Part shown: positions 6,742 through 13,798 of the stretch, piece after piece
Layout of the letters: every line of letters starts with the position of its first letter
How positions within the stretch are numbered: the stretch's first letter is position 1
From: Clostridiales bacterium DTU092
GTDB taxonomy: Bacteria; Bacillota; Clostridia; Caldicoprobacterales; Caldicoprobacteraceae
DNA: 16,047 bases
Reading direction: 5' to 3'
Assembly (NCBI GenBank): GCA_001513505.1
Contig: LFTM01000116.1
Span: 396-16,442 of the forward strand
Position numbers and translations under genes: made by a program
The notes under the pieces: generated by a model
The model's input: only the letters and a program-made list of their open reading frames with translations
Told to the model about the DNA's origin: nothing
The model's database searches: none

Positions 6742-7698
6742 ATGCTTAAGGATTCATTAACCGAATTACTGTATGTTTGTTGTGGTCTGGTTTGTTTCTA
6801 CTCAGTTTATAAAACGCTAAAAGATAAAGAACACCCATCCAAGTGGCCTACAGCATTATTCTGGGGAATATTCGGATTTATATTTGCATTTAGCAGAATT
6901 GGGCTGATATGGGGTAATGATCAGATAAAGATAAATGATACCGTTATAGGCTATTTAATTCTTGTAATGGCGATTTTATCAGCATTTAAGCTTGTTAAAA
7001 TTAATAAGTTTAGTGAATCAACCGATGAGTTTAAAAATACGATGTCTCAGAAGATCGGAAACATGATATTTGTTCCGGCTTTGGCCCTGGCTATTATAGC
7101 ATTCCTGGTAGCCCAGTTCTGGACAGAACAGCTGGGTTCGCTGGTGGCGCTGGGTATTGCAACTGTAATAGCGTTAATTCTTGCACTTATAATTACCAAA
7201 GGTAAATTTAGTGATTCCGCTGAAGACGGAAGAAGGTTGCTCGAACTTATAGGACCACTGTGTATACTTCCGCAGCTTCTCGCCGCTTTGGGTTCAGTGT
7301 TCTCAACGGCAGGAGTCGGTGAGGTAATTGCCAATGGTATCAGTGCAGTGATACCTCAGGGCAACATACTGCTTGGTGTTATTGCATATTGTGTGGGTAT
7401 GGCACTGTTTACTATGATTATGGGTAATGCGTTTGCTGCTTTTGCCGTAATCACCATAGGCATTGGTATCCCCTTCGTAATCTCTCAAGGTGCAAATCCT
7501 GTAATTGCTTCCGCCTTGGCACTTACGGCAGGTTACTGCGGAACACTTATGACACCCATGGCTGCTAATTTCAACATAGTACCTACTGCTATTCTCGATA
7601 TAGAAGATAAAAAATACGGGCTTATAAAATATCAAGTACCGGTTGCAATAACAATGCTTATTATTCACATCATTTTGATGTATGTATGGGCATTTTAG
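6742..7698 (+). CDS. DUF979 family membrane protein, putative transporter subunit
   Basis: This 318-aa protein has about eight to nine hydrophobic segments. The second half contains small-residue-rich stretches, MGNAFAAFAVITIGIGIPFV and then GANPVIASALALTAGYCG followed by TLMTPMAANFNIVPTA (about residues 229-281). Such Gly/Asn/Pro-rich re-entrant-like segments recall ion-coupled carriers of the ion transporter superfamily. It is the expected partner of DUF969, follows it by 11 bp and has its own GGGGGTG ribosome site. Together the two chains total about 550 residues, close to one complete secondary carrier, so a two-subunit transporter is plausible. The stop codon TAG overlaps the first base of a strong intrinsic terminator. 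Substrate unproven. Confidence 0.85.
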   Translation: MLKDSLTELLYVCCGLVCFYSVYKTLKDKEHPSKWPTALFWGIFGFIFAFSRIGLIWGNDQIKINDTVIGYLILVMAILSAFKLVKINKFSESTDEFKNTMSQKIGNMIFVPALALAIIAFLVAQFWTEQLGSLVALGIATVIALILALIITKGKFSDSAEDGRRLLELIGPLCILPQLLAALGSVFSTAGVGEVIANGISAVIPQGNILLGVIAYCVGMALFTMIMGNAFAAFAVITIGIGIPFVISQGANPVIASALALTAGYCGTLMTPMAANFNIVPTAILDIEDKKYGLIKYQVPVAITMLIIHIILMYVWAF

Positions 7699-7729
7699 GT
7701 TATAGGAAGCAATTCCTATAACCTTTTTT
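7698..7729 (+). terminator. Strong intrinsic terminator between DUF979 and pcp
   Basis: GGTTATAGGAA (7698-7708) pairs perfectly with TTCCTATAACC (7713-7723) around a GCAA tetraloop, followed by six T residues (7724-7729). It starts on the last base of the DUF979 stop codon and ends 31 bp before the pcp ATG. It should stop most transcripts and so lower pcp and downstream expression relative to the transporter genes. Confidence 0.9.
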
Positions 7730-7760
7730 GTCCTTTCAAATATGAGGGAGGGATGTCTTA

Positions 7761-8402
7761 ATGAGAGTGTTATTAACGGGTTTTGATCCCTTTGGCGGTG
7801 ACTCTACCAATCCTTCATATGAAGCTGTCAAGCGAGTTCCGGACACAATTGACGGTATAGAAGTAATAAAGAAAGAGATTCCTACCGTATTCAGAAAATC
7901 CATAGAAATACTGGAGCAGAGTATCGAGGAATATAAACCGGACATTGTGATTTGTGTTGGACAGGCAGGAGGCAGATACGATATTACGATAGAAAGGGTA
8001 GCAATCAATATTGATGATGCAAGGATTCCTGACAATGAAGGTAATCAGCCGATAGACGAACCTATTTTTGCCGATGGTGATGCCGCATACTTCTCAAGTC
8101 TTCCGATCAAAGCTATTACAAACGAGATAAAAAAAGAAGGAATACCTGCATCTGTATCCAATACTGCAGGAACCTTTGTATGTAATCACATCATGTACGG
8201 GCTTTTATATTTGATAGACAAAAAATATAATAATATTAAAGGTGGCTTTATACATGTCCCCTTTTTACCTGAACAGGTGCTAAACAGGCCAAACACTCCA
8301 TATATGAGCCTTGAATATATAGCAAAGGCGCTGACTATAGCAGTCAAGACTGCCGCCTCCTATAAAGAAGATATTAAAGTCACACAGGGGAAAATTCATT
8401 AG
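7761..8402 (+). CDS. pcp: Pyroglutamyl-peptidase I (pyrrolidone-carboxylate peptidase)
   Basis: This 213-aa cytosolic cysteine peptidase of family C15 removes N-terminal pyroglutamate (5-oxoproline) from peptides. The start MRVLLTGFDPFGGDSTNPS is the family signature, and the length is typical. The catalytic triad is visible: E79 in ITIERVAIN, C141 in GTFVCNHIMYG and H165 in FIHVPFLPEQ. The spacing is close to that of characterised Bacillus enzymes. A GGGAGGG ribosome site precedes the ATG. The gene lies 31 bp after an intrinsic terminator, with no room for a normal promoter between, so it depends on read-through or on a promoter inside DUF979. Its neighbours, the DUF969/DUF979 membrane pair and a gamma-glutamylcyclotransferase-like gene, point to 5-oxoproline metabolism. 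Confidence 0.96.
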   Translation: MRVLLTGFDPFGGDSTNPSYEAVKRVPDTIDGIEVIKKEIPTVFRKSIEILEQSIEEYKPDIVICVGQAGGRYDITIERVAINIDDARIPDNEGNQPIDEPIFADGDAAYFSSLPIKAITNEIKKEGIPASVSNTAGTFVCNHIMYGLLYLIDKKYNNIKGGFIHVPFLPEQVLNRPNTPYMSLEYIAKALTIAVKTAASYKEDIKVTQGKIH

Positions 8403-8419
8403 TAAGATTGGTGTTGAAA

Positions 8420-8848
8420 ATGGATAATAGTTTACTTTTTGTTTATGGAAGCTTAATGGAGAACTTCTTTAATTATAAACATGTAAAAGATAAAATACTC
8501 TCCAGAAAATATGCAAGAACAAGGGGTAAACTGTTTCATCAAGTGGAAAAGGGATATCCTGCCATGATTGATGGAGATGATTATATTTATGGAGAACTAC
8601 TTGAATTGTATGACTGGGACAACACGATTAAAGCAATTGATAAAGTGGAGAATTATTTTGGTGAAGGAAATCCCGAAAATGAATATAACAGAGTTATTAT
8701 AGACGTTGAAACACTTGATGACAAAAAAAGCTATAAAGCATATGCATATAAGTTTAATCTTAAAGAGACCGAAGAATTCTATGAAAAAAACATATATATA
8801 AAACATGGAAACTGGAGAGAATTTATGGAAAAACAATACAATAAGTGA
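8420..8848 (+). CDS. Gamma-glutamylcyclotransferase-like (GGCT/AIG2-like) protein
   Basis: The product is a 142-aa small cytosolic protein starting MDNSLLFVYGSLM. The YGSL loop (residues 9-12) that binds the gamma-glutamyl group is present, as is IDKVENYF with D74 and E77, where E77 matches the family's catalytic glutamate. Downstream ENEYNRV and a YKAYAYKF strand also fit. Family members turn gamma-glutamyl amino acids or amines into 5-oxoproline plus the free amine. The gene follows pcp by 17 bp, so two families producing 5-oxoproline are side by side. The ribosome site is weak (GGTG). In-frame TTG (8408) and GTG (8411) codons upstream are possible starts, but ATG at 8420 places the YGSL motif at the usual distance. 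Exact substrate unknown. Confidence 0.8.
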   Translation: MDNSLLFVYGSLMENFFNYKHVKDKILSRKYARTRGKLFHQVEKGYPAMIDGDDYIYGELLELYDWDNTIKAIDKVENYFGEGNPENEYNRVIIDVETLDDKKSYKAYAYKFNLKETEEFYEKNIYIKHGNWREFMEKQYNK

Positions 8849-8864
8849 TAGTTTTCCATAAAGC

Positions 8865-8889
8865 GAAGGGGCTTATAGCCCCTTCTTTT
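8865..8889 (+). terminator. Intrinsic terminator at the convergence of two operons
   Basis: GAAGGGGCT (8865-8873) pairs with AGCCCCTTC (8877-8885) around a 3-nt loop, followed by TTTT. It ends the DUF969-to-GGCT operon. Read leftward the same GC-rich stem follows the histidine kinase gene, but its T run (CTTTATGG) is poor, so it may be only weakly bidirectional. Confidence 0.85.
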
Positions 8890-8934
8890 ACATATCGGCT
8901 GCACAACAAGTTTTTATTATATAAAAGATCTCAC

Positions 8935-10746
8935 CTATGCTTCCAGTTGTTGCCCTTCATATGGAACGGGAGGAATACAAATCGTAACTTTAGTACCTTC
9001 ATTACGTTTGCTTTCATAATACACCCCGCATCTATTGCCAAAGAAAAGGTGAAGTCGTTTTTCTATATTCTTAATCCCGTAGCCAATGCTGTCGTTGGAA
9101 ACCAGTTTGCCTTTTTTCAGCTTTTCAAGCTGATCAGCACTCATGCCAACCCCGTTATCTATCACCGATAATTCTATCATTCCTTCAGAGTTAAAACTTC
9201 CTTCTACAATTATATTGCCGGATTTGGTGGGCTTCTCCAATATTCCATGGACAATGGCATTTTCAACAATCGGCTGTAGTGTTATGTTGGGAATTGAATA
9301 ACCAAGAATATCCGGATTAACATCAATCGTCAGTTGAATACGGTTTCGAAAACGTGTACTTTGTATATACATATAGCTTTCTACCAATTTTAATTCATTA
9401 TCTATAGTTGTAACTGTTTCTCCCCGATTAAGACTCAGTCTATAGAATTCAGCCAAATTTCTTACTACTGCGCGAATCTGCTGAGGATTCTCTTCCAAAG
9501 CCAACCAGCCTATCATCTCCAGGGTATTGTATAAAAAGTGAGGATTAATCTGAGCCTGTAATGCCTTAAGCTCGGATGTTTTTAATTCCTGGCCAAGTTT
9601 GTACTGTTGACGCATCAATACCTTGATCCGTTCCAGCATGAAATTGAAGTTTTGTGTAAGCTGGCCAATTTCATCCTCGCTGTTAACTTCAAGCCTGGCA
9701 CTTAGATTCCCTTCCTGCACTAACTTCATTCGTTCCACCAATAGTTCTATCCGTTTAGTAATAGAATTAATTGCAGGTACACTTAAAAAAAACACCACAA
9801 TAAATAGTATAGAAATACTAATAATGTATTGCGACTGCATCTTGCTTATAACACCCGCCAGTTCTTTCTCTGGAAGCACGGTAACCAGCAACCAGCCAGT
9901 TTCAAGTATTTCGCTGGCACATACCCAATACTCCTGCTCTCGTTCCCACACAGATATAAAGCGTGAACCCGCTTCTATAGCCTGATTTAAATGTTCATCA
10001 CTAAGACGATATACCGGTAACAATTCATTATCTGAAGCCCCTACAAAAACACCATCTCTGTCAATAATGTATGTTAAACAACCATTTGTAATATTGACTC
10101 GTGACAGCATGCTTTCGATCTCATCCAGAGAAATATCAATTCTTACCGCCCCGATTTTGTTTTGATAGTTATTAAAATCACGAATAGGCCTGACTACAGA
10201 TACAACATCCTCAGTTTCCATGTGCCCGGGGGGATTACAGGTGGTCCATCCCCAACCGCTGAATGTTTTTTTATACCAAAGAGTATCTTTAGCAGTCTCC
10301 AAGTTAAATACCAGTTTATTCTCATTAGAATAAATTCGACCTCCAGGAACATACAACCTCAAAATATCAGAACCGTTTCGATGGCTTTGGAATTGCTCCA
10401 GATAAACTCTCAAATTGGACAGATCTCTCATCTGCTGGGAAGCAGTATAGTTTGAAATATCCCTGGATAGTATTTCATTAACCTGCGAATCCATGGCAAT
10501 GGTTCTGCAAGTAAGAAAAATCCGTTCCAGCCGATAGGTTAGAAATGATTTAACCTGCTGATACCCCTGATATGCAAGCTCTATCTGGGATGCCACAAGA
10601 TTATCGGTTATTCTTTGATAGACATAATATGAAGATATAATCATTGGAATAATCCAGGCCAGCAAGAAGAAAAGTAAGAATTTTTGCACAAGCCTCATAT
10701 TGGAAAAGTAACTTAAGAGTTTTTTGTGAAAACTCATAGATTTCAT
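8935..10746 (-). CDS. YesM-like sensor histidine kinase (two-component, LytS/YesM class)
   Basis: This 603-aa membrane kinase has two membrane helices, about residues 22-43 and 306-327, flanking a large extracellular sensor region of roughly 260 residues that looks like a Cache-type fold. A HAMP linker follows (about 328-380). The His_kinase region has QINPHFLYNTLE with phospho-acceptor H403, and the ATPase domain has PIVENAIVHG (N496), DNGVGM (530-535) and GYGIKN (555-560). These kinases usually sense carbohydrates, often through an ABC importer binding protein. The ATG overlaps the response regulator stop in an ATGA arrangement, so the two are translationally coupled. The nearby GH2/GH53 genes suggest it senses galactan-derived sugars; that link is inferred from position. 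Confidence 0.92.
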   Translation of the reverse strand: MKSMSFHKKLLSYFSNMRLVQKFLLFFLLAWIIPMIISSYYVYQRITDNLVASQIELAYQGYQQVKSFLTYRLERIFLTCRTIAMDSQVNEILSRDISNYTASQQMRDLSNLRVYLEQFQSHRNGSDILRLYVPGGRIYSNENKLVFNLETAKDTLWYKKTFSGWGWTTCNPPGHMETEDVVSVVRPIRDFNNYQNKIGAVRIDISLDEIESMLSRVNITNGCLTYIIDRDGVFVGASDNELLPVYRLSDEHLNQAIEAGSRFISVWEREQEYWVCASEILETGWLLVTVLPEKELAGVISKMQSQYIISISILFIVVFFLSVPAINSITKRIELLVERMKLVQEGNLSARLEVNSEDEIGQLTQNFNFMLERIKVLMRQQYKLGQELKTSELKALQAQINPHFLYNTLEMIGWLALEENPQQIRAVVRNLAEFYRLSLNRGETVTTIDNELKLVESYMYIQSTRFRNRIQLTIDVNPDILGYSIPNITLQPIVENAIVHGILEKPTKSGNIIVEGSFNSEGMIELSVIDNGVGMSADQLEKLKKGKLVSNDSIGYGIKNIEKRLHLFFGNRCGVYYESKRNEGTKVTICIPPVPYEGQQLEA

Positions 10747-12254
10747 ATCAGTATATTCCTCTTCCTGTATTCCTGAGGGGTAATCCTCATAGCTTTCTTA
10801 AAAACTTTTATAAAATAGTTGCTTCCCGAATAACCACAAGCCTCAGCTATCTCATGTATACGCATGTGGGTGGTTTGCAGAAGGAGCTGGGCATGACGAA
10901 GCCGGCAATTATTAAGATATTGATTAATAGTTTGACCGGTACTCTCTTTAAATATTTCACAAAGGTAAGTTGAAGAAAGACTGACATGTTCAGCGATATC
11001 ATCCAATGACAACAACGGATTTGTGTAATTTAAATGAATGTATCGCTGTGCTTTCAAGACCACCGGAAGATTGGCATCACCACAACAAGAACGGTTTTTA
11101 ATAAAATCTATACCATCATTCAAAAATTTCTTCAATTCATCCAAGGATGTCAATGAAATGATAACCTGCCATAATACAGCTCCATCAGCAGGACTGTCCA
11201 ATACACTCTCTGCCCATTCATGGCAAAGCAGATACATCACAGTTGCCATTTGAAATGCCCAATTGCGAACCAATTCAATTGGAGTACCATCATAATTCCG
11301 TATAAATTCAAATTGTTCATTAAGCCATTGTTTTGCCTTCTCAGGTTCTTGCAGAAGTAAACGGTTAAACTCGTGGGTTGGATCGAAGCCCAAATCCAAA
11401 GATAGTGCACGTCCTTTACCTATAAATACCTGTTTGTCAGGATGGTAAAAATGCCTGTTATAAGCAGCTCGTGCAGATCTGAAGGATTCTTTAAGTTCAA
11501 GGGGATGATTCACCGGTCTTCCAACTGCAATAATGGGCTTTGAATGTTTAAACTTGCTGCTTTTTATCAGTTTCTTTATATATTTCTCCAACAAAAGGCT
11601 TTGTGTATCCTTCATTGCAACATGAAGCAAGTAAAACTCTTCCCAACGACCTAACAATATCCATATACCCAATTTCTCGGCAACCTCTTTAATAATTAAA
11701 TTGGTGGTCCGGGAGTATTTCTGTCGCATTAATATAGTATACAGTGTCAACTTATCGGTCCGGGGTGAATTGAGTTGTGACCATAAACGCATTTTTTCTT
11801 CATTTGATACATTATCCTGAACTATAACAGAAGCCAGTTCGTTTTCCATAAAGTATGATACAAGTGCTTGTCTTTCGTTGTTTTTCTTGACATGTTCAAC
11901 CGCTCTGGATAAGATTTCATCAAGCTCATTTAAATCAAGAGGTTTGCTGATATAATCAAGTGCAGAAAGATGAATAGCTGATTTAAGATACTCTCTATCA
12001 GAGTATCCGCTTATAAAAATGAGTTCACAATCAGGGTGAAAGGTTCGGATCCGCCTGGCCATTTCTACCCCATTCATTCTCGGCATACGTACATCAGCCA
12101 ATATAATATCTGGCAAATGCAAACGGGCAACATCTACTCCTTGCAATCCGTCTTCTGCTGTATAAACCTTTTTAATACCCAGTCTTTTCCAGTCAATAAA
12201 TTTTATGATACCATCCCGGGTATACTGTTCATCCTCAACTAATAACAACTCCAT
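10743..12254 (-). CDS. YesN-like response regulator, receiver plus AraC-type DNA-binding domain
   Basis: This 503-aa cytoplasmic transcription factor starts MELLLVEDEQYTRDG. The receiver domain (about 1-120) shows acidic E7/D8, phospho-acceptor D54 in LADVRMPRMNG, S82 in ISGYSD and K104 in ISKPLD. A long middle region of about 270 residues is typical of YesN proteins. The C-terminal 105 residues form two helix-turn-helix motifs of the AraC/XylS type: LDDIAEHVSLSSTYLCEIFK and IHEIAEACGYSGSNYFIKVF, followed by TPQEYRK. The chosen ATG at 12254 has GGAGGG 7 nt upstream. An in-frame start 15 codons further upstream lacks a good site. Its product is probably phosphorylated by the adjacent kinase and likely activates glycoside hydrolase or sugar importer genes. 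Confidence 0.92.
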   Translation of the reverse strand: MELLLVEDEQYTRDGIIKFIDWKRLGIKKVYTAEDGLQGVDVARLHLPDIILADVRMPRMNGVEMARRIRTFHPDCELIFISGYSDREYLKSAIHLSALDYISKPLDLNELDEILSRAVEHVKKNNERQALVSYFMENELASVIVQDNVSNEEKMRLWSQLNSPRTDKLTLYTILMRQKYSRTTNLIIKEVAEKLGIWILLGRWEEFYLLHVAMKDTQSLLLEKYIKKLIKSSKFKHSKPIIAVGRPVNHPLELKESFRSARAAYNRHFYHPDKQVFIGKGRALSLDLGFDPTHEFNRLLLQEPEKAKQWLNEQFEFIRNYDGTPIELVRNWAFQMATVMYLLCHEWAESVLDSPADGAVLWQVIISLTSLDELKKFLNDGIDFIKNRSCCGDANLPVVLKAQRYIHLNYTNPLLSLDDIAEHVSLSSTYLCEIFKESTGQTINQYLNNCRLRHAQLLLQTTHMRIHEIAEACGYSGSNYFIKVFKKAMRITPQEYRKRNILI

Positions 12255-12305
12255 GCATACTCCCTCCGCCTCTAACAAGGATAGACCATCCCTATACAAT
12301 ACGCG

Positions 12306-12334
12306 TATAAATAGCGGAAAATAACATTATGCAA
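12306..12334 (-). promoter_or_regulatory. Candidate promoter for the response regulator-kinase operon
   Basis: On the minus strand TTGCAT (12334-12329) and TTTATA (12311-12306) are 17 bp apart, about 50 bp before the regulator ATG. A perfect ATACGCGTAT palindrome (12308-12299) overlaps the -10 side. The box matches are only moderate. Confidence 0.35.
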
Positions 12335-12478
12335 TTTTAAAAAGGGCGAAGCTGATTCTATTAATTTACTAGAGCAACATTATGAAAACTCTGAAAGGAA
12401 ATTATTATCATATATACTTTAGAAGCCGTACACTGATTTTTCGTTTTTAAATGCTAAATACACTTGTGCAAAAATAAG

Positions 12479-12496
12479 ATATTTTTTGAAAAATAT
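12479..12496. repeat. AT-rich inverted repeat, possible operator
   Basis: Two perfect 8-bp arms, ATATTTTT and AAAAATAT, flank a 2-bp centre. The central 15 bases match 12 of 15 positions of the published CodY-box consensus AATTTTCWGAAAATT, but such matches are common in AT-rich spacers. It lies about 225 bp upstream of the response regulator gene. Confidence 0.3.
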
Positions 12497-12686
12497 GTGT
12501 AATTATATTTTATTCAGAAGTTTATATCATGTCAACAACCCATTTTTTATACGCATCTGATTTCATCAAAATGAAATAGCATCTATGTTTTATCATTAAA
12601 TATATAGCAAAGATATACGGATCGATCTCAAAAAATAATAGAATAAACGGTACTTGTGCAGTTGAGCCAAGACCATTTATTCCATG

Positions 12687-12738
12687 GATAAAATTATTAA
12701 CAATAATTTGTTTTCTTTTGGCCAACAACAATTATTGT
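12687..12738 (-). terminator. Weak terminator-like repeat after GH53
   Basis: On the minus strand ACAATAATT (12738-12730) can pair with AATTATTGT (12708-12700) across a 21-nt loop, followed by the T-rich TTAATAATTTTAT. The stem has a single GC pair, so termination would be inefficient and the call is tentative. Confidence 0.3.
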
Positions 12739-12780
12739 AGAATATTTTACTACCTAACATTATTGTTATCATTATTTACT

Positions 12781-13746
12781 TTAATCCATAAAAGCAGACA
12801 AAGCTTTAGTCGGCCTGCCATCTTTACCCCAAGCACTCAACCGGTATCCACTCCAATTAGCTGCCCCTTGTGGTTCCCAGTAAAATACACCCCTCCCTCG
12901 ATTGTTGGGAACTGCCTTTAATACCTCGATAACCTCCCTGATCATCCTATAAGTTGTATGGGGTTCCGTATCAAGTCCTCCTATCTCGGTTATCATCACA
13001 TCCTTATCATAGCGATTAACCAATTCATTAATATTAGACTCTAACATATGAAGATTCTGTGTAAAAACGGTTTTAGCCCACCATGGATAGTAAGACATTC
13101 CAATCATGTCATATTTTCCGTTATAACTGGTTAACTGTTCGAAGAACCTTGTATATCTTTCCGAATCATGGCCTGAATCAAGATGTACGATAACTTGACA
13201 ATCCGGAAAGACTTCCTTAACCGCCCTATACCCGCTGTTTATAAATCGTGTTAATTGTTCAAAGTTTATGATATGTCCCTCCGGCCACAACATTCCGTTG
13301 GTTATTTCATTTCCAACCTGAACCCAATCAACATCAATACCTTTATTCTTTAGTAACGTCAAACTACAAAATGTGTGGTTATAAACATCTTCTTCTAATT
13401 GCTCAGCATTATGGCCTTCCCATGCTTTAGGTTTGTATTGTTTCCCGGGATCCGCCCAGGAATCACTGTAATGAAAATTAATCATCAACCTAAATCCCAT
13501 TTTCTTTACTCTTTCTGCCATAATAGCTACTTCTTCAATACTGTTATGCCCGCTTCTCGGATCATCATTTGGATTAACCCATACCCTTAAGCGAATACTA
13601 TTAATACCATGTTCTTTAAGGATCTCCAAACAATCCCTGGGATTTCCTAAAGCATCATAAAAAGTATATCCAGTTGCTTCCATTTGCTGAAGCCATCCTA
13701 CATCGGCACCTTTAGCAAAAAAGTCATCCCTTAATAAATTAGCCAT
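12781..13746 (-). CDS. GH53 endo-beta-1,4-galactanase (arabinogalactan endohydrolase), no signal peptide
   Basis: This 321-aa enzyme hydrolyses internal beta-1,4-galactosyl bonds of type I galactan or its oligosaccharides. Family GH53 features run the length: AKGADVGWLQQMEATG at the N-terminus, IRLRVWVNP (51-59), NFHYSDSWADPGKQ (90-103), VQVGNEITNGMLWP with acid/base E147, SYYPWW (218-223) and MITEIGG with nucleophile E254, then FYWEP near the end. The catalytic domain begins almost at residue 1 and there is no signal peptide, so it probably acts in the cytoplasm on imported oligosaccharides. ATG 13746 has GGAGGTG 6 nt upstream; the in-frame GTG at 13755 overlaps that site. The gene follows the GH2 gene by 52 bp and is likely in the same operon. 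Confidence 0.94.
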   Translation of the reverse strand: MANLLRDDFFAKGADVGWLQQMEATGYTFYDALGNPRDCLEILKEHGINSIRLRVWVNPNDDPRSGHNSIEEVAIMAERVKKMGFRLMINFHYSDSWADPGKQYKPKAWEGHNAEQLEEDVYNHTFCSLTLLKNKGIDVDWVQVGNEITNGMLWPEGHIINFEQLTRFINSGYRAVKEVFPDCQVIVHLDSGHDSERYTRFFEQLTSYNGKYDMIGMSYYPWWAKTVFTQNLHMLESNINELVNRYDKDVMITEIGGLDTEPHTTYRMIREVIEVLKAVPNNRGRGVFYWEPQGAANWSGYRLSAWGKDGRPTKALSAFMD

Positions 13747-13798
13747 ATAACACACCTCCGCAACGATCTCTATCTATGACTTGCCAAATTTTTTTATA

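Larger units (their letters stand above)
12255..12780. other. AT-rich intergenic region, 526 bp, no gene seen
   Basis: This spacer lies between the GH53 stop and the response regulator start; all flanking genes point left. It contains the candidate promoter at 12306-12334 and several short repeats: the inverted repeats ATATTTTT-TG-AAAAATAT (12479-12496) and ATTTCAT-CAAA-ATGAAAT (12560-12577), and the 9-mer ACTTGTGCA occurring twice (12462-12470 and 12652-12660). A weak terminator-like repeat lies near the GH53 end. One frame of 69 codons is open on the minus strand, but it lacks a good ribosome site and looks like AT-rich noise. Confidence 0.7.

Noticed and set aside
12522..12731. 69-codon open frame on the minus strand in the GH53-regulator spacer
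   Set aside because: No convincing ribosome site, no recognisable motif, and composition expected of AT-rich noncoding DNA.
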